Notes under the pieces: generated by a model
Seen by the model: the letters and a program-made list of their open reading frames with translations, nothing else
Databases searched by the model: none
What the model was told of the DNA's origin: nothing
Shown: positions 15,369-21,854 of the stretch, one piece after another
Layout of the letters: each line of letters begins with the position of its first letter
Numbering within the stretch: position 1 is the stretch's first letter
Translations under genes and position numbers: made by a program
From: an uncultured Candidatus Melainabacteria bacterium
GTDB lineage: Bacteria; Cyanobacteriota; Vampirovibrionia; Gastranaerophilales; Gastranaerophilaceae
Assembly: GCA_934717895.1 (NCBI GenBank)
Contig: CAKUZO010000032.1
Span: forward strand, 1-21,854
Length of the DNA stretch: 21,854 bases
Reading direction: 5' to 3'

Positions 15369-18300
15369 CTAATCCACTGAGAAAATTTCTCTAATATCGT
15401 CCATTGTAAGCGATTTTACGATGTTTCTGTCAACTGAAATTACGCTGTCAACAAGGTTTCGCTTAACTGTTTTAAGCTTTTGGATTTTTTCTTCAACAGT
15501 ATTTTTGGTGATAAGTCTATATACAAACACTTTTTTAGTTTGTCCGATACGGTATGCTCTGTCTGTTGCCTGATCTTCAACAGCAGGGTTCCACCACGGG
15601 TCGTAATGGATTACGTAGTCTGCTCCGGTTAAGTTCAAGCCTGTTCCGCCGGCTTTCAAACTAATCAAGAAAATCGGAATATGTGGATTTGAATTAAATC
15701 TTTCAACAGCTCCTTGACGGTCTTTTGTTTTACCTGTCAAGTATTCGTAAGGTATGCCTTCACGTTCCAACCAACCCTTTACAATATCAAGCATATTGAC
15801 AAATTGGCTGAATAGCAAAATTCTGTGCCCTTCATCAATAATTTCTTCAAGCATTGATTTTAGTTTTTCGAATTTGCCTGATTTCATAATGTGTTTGACG
15901 TTTTCTTTGTCGTAAAGTCTTGGGTGACAGCAGATTTGGCGTAATCTCAAAAGTGCTGAGAAGATAGACAAACGACTCTTTTCAAGTCCGTTTTGCTCAA
16001 TTGATTTGAATAATTCTTCTTTCGTGCTGTCAAGAACTTGCAAGTAGAAATCTCTTTGCTCGTCTGTAAGTTCGCAATATGCAATGTTTTCAACTTTATC
16101 AGGCAAGTCTTTTGCAACATCTCGTTTCATACGACGTAAAATGAATGGATAAATCTGCAATTTCAGACGTTTTTCAACTGTTTTGTCCTGACGTTCCATG
16201 ATTGGATTTACGTAATGAGAATTAAATTCTGCCATATTAAACAAAAATCCAGGCATCAAAAAGTCGAATACTGACCATAATTCTTCAAGTTTATTTTCTA
16301 TCGGAGTCCCCGAAAGAGCCAATTTGTGCGAAGCTTGAAGCTTTTTAACAGCTTGTGCTGTTTGTGACATGGCGTTTTTGATATTTTGAGATTCGTCCAG
16401 AATAACATATCTGAAATTATATTCTTTAAGCTTTGCGATATCACGTCTAATTAAGGCATAGCTTGTGATTACTACATCAAAATTTGGAATTTCTTTGAAA
16501 AATTGCTTTCTTTCAACTCCTGAAAGTTCCAAAGTTGTCAACGTTGGCGCAAATTTTTGAATTTCAGATTTCCAGTTGAAAACAACGGTTGTCGGACAAA
16601 TTACAAGAACCGGCATTGGACCGTCCTCTTCTTTTGCTTTTTGAACAACGGCAAGAGCTTGAAGAGTTTTCCCCAATCCCATATCATCTGCCAAAATCCC
16701 GTTCAAACCGTACTTGTACATAAACCAAAGCCAGCCAAAACCTTTGGATTGGTATTCTCTGAATTCTGCGTTAATACCTTCCGGCAATTTTAAATCTTCT
16801 GATGTTGAGAAGTTTGACATTTGTTTCCAGAATGTTTCAAATTTTTCGCTCAAAACTAACTCTACATTAAGGTTTTTCAATTCGTTAATAAGCCCTGCAC
16901 GATAAGTTTTTACGACGTATTTGTTATCATTGTTTCGGTAAACGTCAAACGAGTTGAATGCACGCATTATTGAATAAATATCTTGTGCAGGATATTCAAC
17001 AAAGCCTAAACTTCTTATGCGACTGTATTTTTCGCCACTTTGAATAGTTTCATATATTTCATCAAAGTTAATAATTTCTTCGCCGACTTGCCCATATAAA
17101 AATATTTCAAAACTATCTTCCGCTTCTTCTGAAAAGTCGATTTTTGCACAAAGTCTAAATGGGTCGTCCATAAGCTTAAAGAAATTCATATCATCTTTTT
17201 CAACGAATTTCCAGCCTTCTCCGGCTTGTTTTATATAGTAGTTGTAAAAATCAATTGCGTTTTCTTTTTCCAAAGCCAAATTGTTTGTTTGCATTGGAAC
17301 AAAACGGCAAGCCAAAAGCATCTGATAGGCTTCTTGCTCGTGTTTAAGATTTCTTTTAATCCAGTAAACAAGATCTTCACCAGGTTTTTTAATTGTTATA
17401 TAAGGTGCTTTTTCAGCAGTAGTCTTGGAATATGGTACAACAACTCCGTCATATTCAAATTCTAAAGACGCTTTCAATGACTGATCGTAGTCAATTCCCA
17501 TTGTAACAATGTTTAGCGGAGGACGTTCCGTAAGCATTAATTGACTGATGTTGTCTGCAATTTCGACGTCCATAATTTCTTGCAACTTTGGCAATTCTTC
17601 GTAAATGAATTTCCCGCCATCAGCGTCTTTCAAGTCTGTGAAAGATGATTTCAAAATGTTTTGTGGCAAAGAATTCATAGCGATATTTGTTGGGAAAATT
17701 ATGTTTTTGTATCTTCCCCATTTCAAATGTCTTGAAAAATAACGAACTTCTTCAAGCGGATAAACATCGTCTTTGTCCGGCCTTTTCCACTCTAATGACA
17801 AAAGAATAGTGCCTTGTGCGCCAGTGTTCACGTTTAGAACAAGTCGCCATTCCTCGTCCATAAATTTTAATCTTTCCTTAGTTTTTTCGTCCAAAACCTC
17901 ATCGGCTTTTGAAAGCAAAGTAAACATTGGGCCAAATTTAGTAATCGGAATGTCATACCAGCCAGCTTTTTTGTCTTGCCTTGATACAGTCAAAAGCTGT
18001 TGAAATATCGCAACTTCAACTTTTTGGGAATTGTTTAATTCAAAATCAGGATTTTGTTTTTGCGCTTCAATCAATGCTCTTAAAATAGGCTCGATTTGTC
18101 GAACAACTTTCCCTGTTTCTCTTGAACGAACAAGAACTGAGAAAAAGTTTGCCTTTCTTTTTGAATTAAAATGAAAAAGAAAACTTCCTTGCGGTTCTTC
18201 GGTTAGAGCTGTATTTTCGTCCGGAAATTCAAATTCCATACCATATTTTGTTTCCAGCCAGTCTTCGTAAGCATGTTCGTCAATCGCCTTTAATGCAACC

Positions 18301-18554
18301 GCAACTGCATGTTTGCACCACTCTTCTTTAAGCGGACAATTACACCTTGCTTCAACCTTATTTTTCTTAAAAATAAGATCAGTATTATAATGATCCTGAA
18401 AATTTCCCTTTACTTTTGCCATGTAAAAGTTTTTTTCTGGATATGAATCAAATACCATATCTTTAAGATGGTATTCATAACCTCTACGCCAGCTACCGGC
18501 GCCTGCATGTTCTTTTATAAATTTGTAGTTAAATTCCTGCTGTTTGGCACTCAT
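15369..18554 (-). CDS. SNF2-family ATPase with N-terminal SWIM zinc finger
   Basis: A 1061-residue protein. Residues 60-90 carry a SWIM finger: CNC (C71, C73) with WCKH (C80, H82), preceded by GSWRRGYEYHLKDMV, a common opening of bacterial SWIM-SNF2 proteins. A middle region (about 100-590) probably corresponds to the bacterial SNF2-associated domain. The ATPase core follows: FREYQSKGFGWLWFM, Walker A DDMGLGKT (about 622-629), VICPTTVVFNW, Walker B VILDESQNIKN (about 717; DESQ rather than DEAQ), ALSGTPIENKLEELW, ILLFSQFVNMLD, LKAGGTGLNLTGA and DQATDRAYRIGQ near 990. It should be a DNA translocase or remodeller, perhaps acting on stalled RNA polymerase like RapA/HepA; the substrate is unknown. 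It has its own promoter and a structured leader of about 70 bases. No methylase, nuclease or phospholipase gene accompanies it, which argues against a DISARM-type defence locus. Confidence 0.93.
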   Translation of the reverse strand: MSAKQQEFNYKFIKEHAGAGSWRRGYEYHLKDMVFDSYPEKNFYMAKVKGNFQDHYNTDLIFKKNKVEARCNCPLKEEWCKHAVAVALKAIDEHAYEDWLETKYGMEFEFPDENTALTEEPQGSFLFHFNSKRKANFFSVLVRSRETGKVVRQIEPILRALIEAQKQNPDFELNNSQKVEVAIFQQLLTVSRQDKKAGWYDIPITKFGPMFTLLSKADEVLDEKTKERLKFMDEEWRLVLNVNTGAQGTILLSLEWKRPDKDDVYPLEEVRYFSRHLKWGRYKNIIFPTNIAMNSLPQNILKSSFTDLKDADGGKFIYEELPKLQEIMDVEIADNISQLMLTERPPLNIVTMGIDYDQSLKASLEFEYDGVVVPYSKTTAEKAPYITIKKPGEDLVYWIKRNLKHEQEAYQMLLACRFVPMQTNNLALEKENAIDFYNYYIKQAGEGWKFVEKDDMNFFKLMDDPFRLCAKIDFSEEAEDSFEIFLYGQVGEEIINFDEIYETIQSGEKYSRIRSLGFVEYPAQDIYSIMRAFNSFDVYRNNDNKYVVKTYRAGLINELKNLNVELVLSEKFETFWKQMSNFSTSEDLKLPEGINAEFREYQSKGFGWLWFMYKYGLNGILADDMGLGKTLQALAVVQKAKEEDGPMPVLVICPTTVVFNWKSEIQKFAPTLTTLELSGVERKQFFKEIPNFDVVITSYALIRRDIAKLKEYNFRYVILDESQNIKNAMSQTAQAVKKLQASHKLALSGTPIENKLEELWSVFDFLMPGFLFNMAEFNSHYVNPIMERQDKTVEKRLKLQIYPFILRRMKRDVAKDLPDKVENIAYCELTDEQRDFYLQVLDSTKEELFKSIEQNGLEKSRLSIFSALLRLRQICCHPRLYDKENVKHIMKSGKFEKLKSMLEEIIDEGHRILLFSQFVNMLDIVKGWLEREGIPYEYLTGKTKDRQGAVERFNSNPHIPIFLISLKAGGTGLNLTGADYVIHYDPWWNPAVEDQATDRAYRIGQTKKVFVYRLITKNTVEEKIQKLKTVKRNLVDSVISVDRNIVKSLTMDDIREIFSVD

Positions 18555-18631
18555 TAACGAGTATCTCTTTCTTTTCCCTAAGGGTACAAACTATCGGATA
18601 TAGAATAAATCTATAAGCCCTTATACCTCAT

Positions 18632-18659
18632 ATTATACATGAATAATAAAAAAAGGCAA
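18632..18659 (-). promoter_or_regulatory. Promoter of the SWIM-SNF2 gene
   Basis: On the minus strand: -35 TTGCCT (plus 18654-18659), 16-base T-rich spacer, perfect -10 TATAAT (18632-18637). The predicted leader of about 70 bases contains TATAGA/TCTATA and AAGGG/CCCTT pairings, so it may fold. Confidence 0.6.
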
Positions 18660-18674
18660 TAGATTTACAAAAAT

Positions 18675-19136
18675 TTATACAACGAAGTAATAGTGGAAAT
18701 AGTATGCAAAAGCAATTCCAAACAGTGCGCCCATAATAACTTCAAAAGGGGTGTGTCCTAGAAGTTCTTTCAATTTTCCACCGATAGCTTGAACATCGTG
18801 TTTGTAGAAATCGTCCATCATACGATTTAAACAAGCTGCGGTCTTGCCTGCGGCACGTCTAACACCTGCTGCGTCGTACATTGTAATTAATGCAAAACCA
18901 ATTGAAATTGCAAAAACAATAGAATCAAAACCGGAAATTAGTCCGACAGATGTTGCAAGCCCCATAACCCCTGCTGAATGAGAGCTTGGCATTCCTCCTG
19001 TTGTTGTAAAAATTTTAAAATTAACTTTTTTAGTTTTAATTGTAAAAATAAAAAATTTGATTACTTGTGCAAAAAATGCAGCTAAAACTCCAGCTAAAAG
19101 TGCTTCATATCCAGTGTTTGCAATGTTAATTGTCAT
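18675..19136 (-). CDS. Divergent PAP2 family membrane protein (DUF212)
   Basis: A 153-residue integral membrane protein with about four hydrophobic helices (12-32, 55-70, 72-88, 132-152). The signature elements of the DUF212 / divergent PAP2 family are present: GGMPSSHSAGVMGL (47-60, phosphatase-like PSSHS), YDAAGVRRAAGKTA (87-100) and LKELLGHTPFEV (122-133). These resemble the phosphate-binding motifs of PAP2 acid phosphatases, so lipid phosphate hydrolysis is possible, but the family's reaction is not firmly known. It stands alone behind its own promoter, 120 bases upstream of the SWIM-SNF2 gene on the same strand, and each has a promoter of its own. Confidence 0.92.
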   Translation of the reverse strand: MTINIANTGYEALLAGVLAAFFAQVIKFFIFTIKTKKVNFKIFTTTGGMPSSHSAGVMGLATSVGLISGFDSIVFAISIGFALITMYDAAGVRRAAGKTAACLNRMMDDFYKHDVQAIGGKLKELLGHTPFEVIMGALFGIAFAYYFHYYFVV

Positions 19137-19168
19137 TTAATCCTACTCTCTTTTTTGTGTATAAAACA

Positions 19169-19196
19169 AGTATAGCACAAGCATAAGCTTTGTAAA
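19169..19196 (-). promoter_or_regulatory. Promoter of the DUF212 gene
   Basis: On the minus strand: -35 TTTACA (plus 19191-19196), 16-base spacer, extended -10 TGCTATACT with TATACT at 19169-19174. This is the best sigma-70-like match in the window, 33 bases upstream of the start codon. Confidence 0.65.
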
Positions 19197-19216
19197 ATAG
19201 TATAGATACAAAGTCG

Positions 19217-19255
19217 ATATTATTTTATAATAATAAAGAAAGGAAGATTACATGA
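19217..19255 (+). repeat. Near copy of the pilin gene leader (36 of 39 bases)
   Basis: Bases 19217-19255 match 14422-14460, the pilin gene's leader through its ATGA, at 36 of 39 positions (differences at offsets 10, 16 and 29). Both hold AAGAAAGGA(G/A)GATTACATGA. A TATAAT box lies at 19226-19231 with a weak TAGATA -35 at 19203-19208. Confidence 0.7.
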
Positions 19256-19275
19256 ACCCAATAAAGTATAAATAA
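19252..19275 (+). CDS. Possible 7-codon ORF (MNPIKYK) after the duplicated leader
   Basis: ATG with a strong AAAGGAAG ribosome binding site, seven codons, then TAA, running straight into a hairpin. It could be a remnant left after loss of a pilin-like gene body, a leader peptide, or meaningless. There is no downstream gene on this strand for it to regulate. Low confidence as a real gene. Confidence 0.2.
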   Translation: MNPIKYK

Positions 19276-19303
19276 CCCCATCTGTATATAGATGAGGTTA
19301 TTT
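19270..19303. terminator. Hairpin terminator between the 7-codon ORF and nifS
   Basis: 14-base arms (AAATAACCCCATCT and AGATGAGGTTATTT) around GTATAT, with one position that mismatches on the plus strand and is G-U on the minus strand. It begins 7 bases after the nifS stop on the minus strand and would serve as its terminator; the T-rich flanks also allow use from the other side. Confidence 0.7.
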
Positions 19304-19309
19304 AAAATC

Positions 19310-20503
19310 TTATTGTTTCATTTTTCTCAAAGCTTCCAACTCATCTTGGAATGGAGAAATGCGAACAAGTTTCTCTATAATTGCAGGCATTTGCTCACAA
19401 ACATAATCGATTTCTTTTTCTGTTGTAAATCTGCTTAAAGAAAATCTTATGCTACCGTGAACAGCCGTAAACGGCACATTCATTGCTCTCAAAACATGAG
19501 ATGGTTCAAGAGAACCTGATGTACAAGCACTTCCGGAGCTTGCACAAATCCCAAGATCGCTCAAATGAAGTAAAATCAATTCACCTTCAATGTACTCAAA
19601 ACCGATGTTTGTTGTGTTTGGAACCCTGTTAATAATTCCGGCATTTAATCTGGCATTGAATACATTTTTAACAATATTTTGTTCCAATTTATCACGAAGT
19701 CGCTTGATTTCAGTTGTTTCATATTTCAAACTATCCATTGCAAGTTCAGCAGCCTTTGCCATGCCAACAATATACGGAACATTTTCAGTACCAGCACGTT
19801 TTCCGCGCTCTTGATGTCCACCAATTATTAACGGAGTAATCAAGGTTTTTGAATTTACGTACAAAGCTCCAATCCCTTTGGGAGCATGGAATTTGTGACC
19901 TGAAATTCCCATCATATCAACGCCCAAGTCTTGAACATCAATAGGTAATTTACCGGTAACTTGAACGGCATCGACATAAAATTTTGTTTCCGGATTTTTT
20001 GATTTAATTATTTCAGAAATCTTCTTAATCGGGAACACAACACCGGTTTCATTGTTAGCGTACATTACAGAAACAAGCGCTGTATCTTCATCAATTGCTT
20101 CTTCAAGTTGTGCTAAATCAAGTTCACCATTTGAATTTACTCCGATATAATCAACTTTATATCCTTCTTTTTCAAGGTTTCTGTACAAGTTCAAAACACA
20201 AGGGTGTTCAACTTTTGTTGTAATAATATGGCGTTTGTTTTTATTCATATTCAAAACACCACGAATACCTGTGTTTGCACTTTCTGAACCGCAAGATGTG
20301 AAAATAATTTCCTTTTCATCTTTTGCATTAAAAAAGTCTTTTATAACTCCACGAGCATTTCGAACAGCATGATTTGATCGTTTTGCAAATTCGTAAACAC
20401 TTGATGGGTTTGCATATTCCTCTTTAAAATATGGGAGCATAGCTTCCAAAACAAGCGGGTCAACCTTTGTGGTTGCGTTATTATCTAAATATATTAAACT
20501 CAT
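19310..20503 (-). CDS. nifS: Cysteine desulfurase, NifS type
   Basis: A 397-residue PLP enzyme that takes sulfur from L-cysteine for Fe-S cluster assembly on NifU. It starts YLDNNATT, has the cofactor-stacking H100 (KVEHPCV), NNETG (151-155), the PLP lysine K204 in SGHKFHAPKG and the persulfide-forming cysteine C327 in ASSGSACTSG, followed by SLEPSHVLRAM. The short active-site loop pattern SSGSACTSGS marks a class I (NifS/IscS) desulfurase. The start lies 2 bases after the nifU stop with GAGGT inside the nifU end, so the two are translated together. Pairing with a three-domain NifU argues for the NIF-type rather than the ISC name. Confidence 0.95.
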   Translation of the reverse strand: MSLIYLDNNATTKVDPLVLEAMLPYFKEEYANPSSVYEFAKRSNHAVRNARGVIKDFFNAKDEKEIIFTSCGSESANTGIRGVLNMNKNKRHIITTKVEHPCVLNLYRNLEKEGYKVDYIGVNSNGELDLAQLEEAIDEDTALVSVMYANNETGVVFPIKKISEIIKSKNPETKFYVDAVQVTGKLPIDVQDLGVDMMGISGHKFHAPKGIGALYVNSKTLITPLIIGGHQERGKRAGTENVPYIVGMAKAAELAMDSLKYETTEIKRLRDKLEQNIVKNVFNARLNAGIINRVPNTTNIGFEYIEGELILLHLSDLGICASSGSACTSGSLEPSHVLRAMNVPFTAVHGSIRFSLSRFTTEKEIDYVCEQMPAIIEKLVRISPFQDELEALRKMKQ

Positions 20504-20505
20504 TT

Positions 20506-21351
20506 TTATACCTCTACTACTTCAATACTTTGGTCAATTGTATCTTTTAAAGTTCTTTCTACAAAAGCTTTAAGAGTCAAGTGAGAATTTTTACAACCAG
20601 AACATTTGCCGCGAAGTTTTACCATAACCTTATTATCTTGAATATCAACAAGCGTAATATCGCCGCCGTCTTTTCTCAATTCCGGAGAAATTTGATTTTC
20701 AATAACATTATTTATTTTAATTATTTTTTGAGCAGGAGAAAGAGTCTTAACTTCTTCCTTACCTTCTTTTTTATAATAAGTGTCAATGATATCTTGAATT
20801 GCGGCTTTACATCTTCCGCAAGCTCCACCGGCTTTTGTATAATTTGTAATTTCTTCAACTGTTTTTAATCCATTGATTTTAATTGCGTCCCAAATTACAT
20901 TTTCTGTAACGCCAAAGCAGGTGCAAACGATTTTTTCGCCAGCCTTTTGAGCATTTTCTTCGTTTCTCAAATCGTCTAAATCAGTGTAATCATCAAAGTT
21001 TTTAAGTGCATCTTCCAATGCTTCATAACCCATTACGGAGCAGTGCATTTTTTCAGGAGGAAGTCCACCAAGTTCATCTGCGATATCTTTATTTGTAATC
21101 TTTTTAACTTCTTCAACAGTCTTTCCGATAATCATTTCTGTTAAAATACTTGAACTTGCAACAGCAGAGCCACAGCCAAAAGTCTGGAATTTCGCATCAG
21201 TCACAATTCCGTCTTTAATTTTTAAATAAATTTTCAAAGAATCGCCACATGCCAAAGAACCAGCTTCGCCGATAGCGTCTGCATTATCAATTTTACCTAC
21301 ATTCCTAGGGTTTCTATAATGATCTATAACTTTATCTGAATAATCCCACAT
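20506..21351 (-). CDS. nifU: Three-domain NifU Fe-S scaffold protein
   Basis: A 281-residue Fe-S assembly scaffold with all three NifU domains: an IscU-like N-terminal domain (1-125) with C35, C60 and C104; a BFD-like [2Fe-2S] domain (140-190) with C143xC145 and C178xxC181; and a C-terminal NifU/Nfu domain (210-281) with CSGC at 250-253. All nine cluster cysteines are in place. It opens with DYSDKVIDHYRNPRNVG, typical of the family. It is the first gene of a nifU-nifS operon. No nitrogenase genes are present, so this is most likely the housekeeping Fe-S system, as in Helicobacter and Campylobacter. AAGGAT lies upstream of the ATG and TATAAT-like sequences lie around 21385, with no regulator gene such as iscR next to it. 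Confidence 0.95.
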   Translation of the reverse strand: MWDYSDKVIDHYRNPRNVGKIDNADAIGEAGSLACGDSLKIYLKIKDGIVTDAKFQTFGCGSAVASSSILTEMIIGKTVEEVKKITNKDIADELGGLPPEKMHCSVMGYEALEDALKNFDDYTDLDDLRNEENAQKAGEKIVCTCFGVTENVIWDAIKINGLKTVEEITNYTKAGGACGRCKAAIQDIIDTYYKKEGKEEVKTLSPAQKIIKINNVIENQISPELRKDGGDITLVDIQDNKVMVKLRGKCSGCKNSHLTLKAFVERTLKDTIDQSIEVVEV

Positions 21352-21499
21352 ATCTTTTATCCTTATCTTATCTAATACGATAATTATATTTTATAATAAA
21401 AAAAATTCTGAGAGTAGTTGCTTAATATAAAATTAATTATTTGTTAGTGTGTTTGTGTGTGATAATTAATTCGTTAACGAAAGACTCAGATTACGGAGT

Positions 21500-21621
21500 C
21501 AAATTGCCACGATAGCGGAATGAACAATAACTTGTTAGTGAAACAAGCGACAGAACGAGTGTTGTTTGAGCGGTAAAGTTGTTTAATAGACTGGATTGCC
21601 ACGCTATTCGCTCGCAATGAC
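21500..21621. repeat. Two related ATTGCCACG repeat elements
   Basis: A degenerate copy at 21500-21525 (AAATTGCCACGATAGCGGAA and on) and a fuller copy at 21594-21621 (GATTGCCACGCTATTCGCTC and GCAATGAC), 68 bases apart in the same orientation. The reverse complement of the second begins GTCATTGCGAGCG and ends CGTGGCAATC, a dispersed palindrome pattern I recall from several unrelated bacterial genomes. Confidence 0.6.
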
Positions 21622-21716
21622 TATTTCATAATCTGTTATGCATGTGCATAGCGAGTTCACTCGTTTCTAGTTGAACTTACAAGTTATTAGTGAATGGAGT
21701 GTGTGGCTGGTTTTGT

Positions 21717-21740
21717 GGAACTTTTTCCATAAAAAGTTCC
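21717..21740 (-). terminator. Perfect 10-bp hairpin downstream of the edge gene
   Basis: GGAACTTTTT and AAAAAGTTCC flank a 4-base loop. It lies 24 bases after the stop of the minus-strand partial gene at the window end and is the likely end of its transcript, though no T tract follows the stem. Confidence 0.55.
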
Positions 21741-21764
21741 CGCTGTCCGCGTAGGAAAATAAAT

Positions 21765-21854
21765 TTATCCTATCGGAATTGTTGCTTTCTTTTCAGAGTG
21801 CGAAGCCGGAAAATTTTTGATGAGTGGAATTTTTAGTTCTTCAAAAATATAACT
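21765..21854 (-). CDS. C-terminal end of a probable S66 LD-carboxypeptidase
   Basis: The only open minus-strand frame at the edge gives 29 residues, EELKIPLIKNFPASHSEKKA then TIPIG and stop. This matches the end pattern of S66 serine peptidases (LdcA/MccF), which cleave the terminal D-Ala from muropeptides in peptidoglycan recycling: a conserved 'iPv..gfp.GH....tlPiG' strand pair in which the His is part of the Ser-Glu-His triad. Here the His is kept (ASH in place of GH). Family members usually run some 10-20 residues beyond 'PiG', so this copy may be truncated or simply short. The rest lies outside the window. The assignment is from memory of the motif and is tentative. Confidence 0.4.
   Translation of the reverse strand, partial: SYIFEELKIPLIKNFPASHSEKKATIPIG

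Larger units (their letters stand above)
21352..21764. other. 413-base intergenic region rich in small palindromes
   Basis: No gene was found in it on either strand. Besides the AT-rich nifU upstream part (21352-21440) it holds many short stems: GACTC/GAGTC (21484-21500), CTTGTT/AACAAG (21531-21547), CGAGT/ACTCG (21651-21662), two related TTGCCACG elements and a 10-bp terminator-like stem, the last two listed separately. This looks like an accumulation of dispersed repeats. Confidence 0.6.

Noticed and set aside
9691..18554. A defence island such as DISARM or a restriction-linked SNF2 system
   Set aside because: There is no methyltransferase, nuclease, phospholipase D or DUF1998 protein nearby, and the neighbours are gpmI and a pilin-like gene.
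19310..21351. Part of a nitrogen fixation cluster
   Set aside because: Only nifU and nifS are present; these also serve general Fe-S assembly and nothing else in the window relates to nitrogenase.

Overview
The window is an AT-rich bacterial chromosome segment carrying compact, mostly housekeeping gene blocks. The best guess for the source is a non-photosynthetic relative of Cyanobacteria of the Melainabacteria/Vampirovibrionia (Gastranaerophilales) type. Three things point there. The F-ATP synthase cluster has the cyanobacterial layout (a, c, b', b, delta, alpha, gamma, with a separate b' gene and without beta and epsilon). A type IV pilin-like protein has the TLA-x-VLIT-x-x-IIGVV signature that I associate with that group. 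The metabolic genes fit a fermentative life (biotin-dependent decarboxylase, NIF-type Fe-S assembly). This assignment is an inference made without database searches.

Layout. (1) 1-3357, minus strand: XRE regulator, biotin ligase (birA), then gamma (oadG), alpha (oadA) and beta (oadB, cut by the window edge) subunits of a Na+-translocating decarboxylase. These probably form one operon in which the ligase biotinylates the alpha subunit encoded beside it. A perfect inverted repeat just upstream of the XRE gene is a likely operator. (2) 3555-4350, plus: an unrecognised 247-residue soluble protein with its own terminator. (3) 4363-9558, plus: ATP synthase genes atpB, atpE, atpF', atpF, atpH, atpA and atpG, with intercistronic structures after atpE and after atpA. 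(4) 9691-14293, minus: gpmI followed by a 992-residue SNF2-family ATPase, separated by a long imperfect hairpin. (5) 14457-15167, plus: pilin-like gene that lacks the usual Glu5, followed by a repeat-rich spacer. (6) 15369-19136, minus: a second SNF2 ATPase with an N-terminal SWIM zinc finger, and a DUF212 (divergent PAP2-like) membrane protein, each behind a recognisable promoter. (7) 19217-19303: a near copy of the pilin gene's leader in front of a 7-codon ORF and a hairpin. (8) 19310-21351, minus: nifS and three-domain nifU. (9) 21352-21854: a repeat-rich intergenic region and, at the edge, the C-terminal end of what looks like an S66 LD-carboxypeptidase.

Functionally, the decarboxylase operon would build a Na+ gradient, while the c subunit of the adjacent ATP synthase looks proton-type, so the two pumps may be linked only through an antiporter. 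I see no defence island, phage, transposase, CRISPR, rRNA or tRNA. The most unusual material lies in regulation and repeats: the XRE/palindrome/birA arrangement, the wobble-paired hairpin between gpmI and the helicase gene, the duplicated pilin leader module, and the repeat that both encodes the pilin leader peptide and recurs downstream of it.
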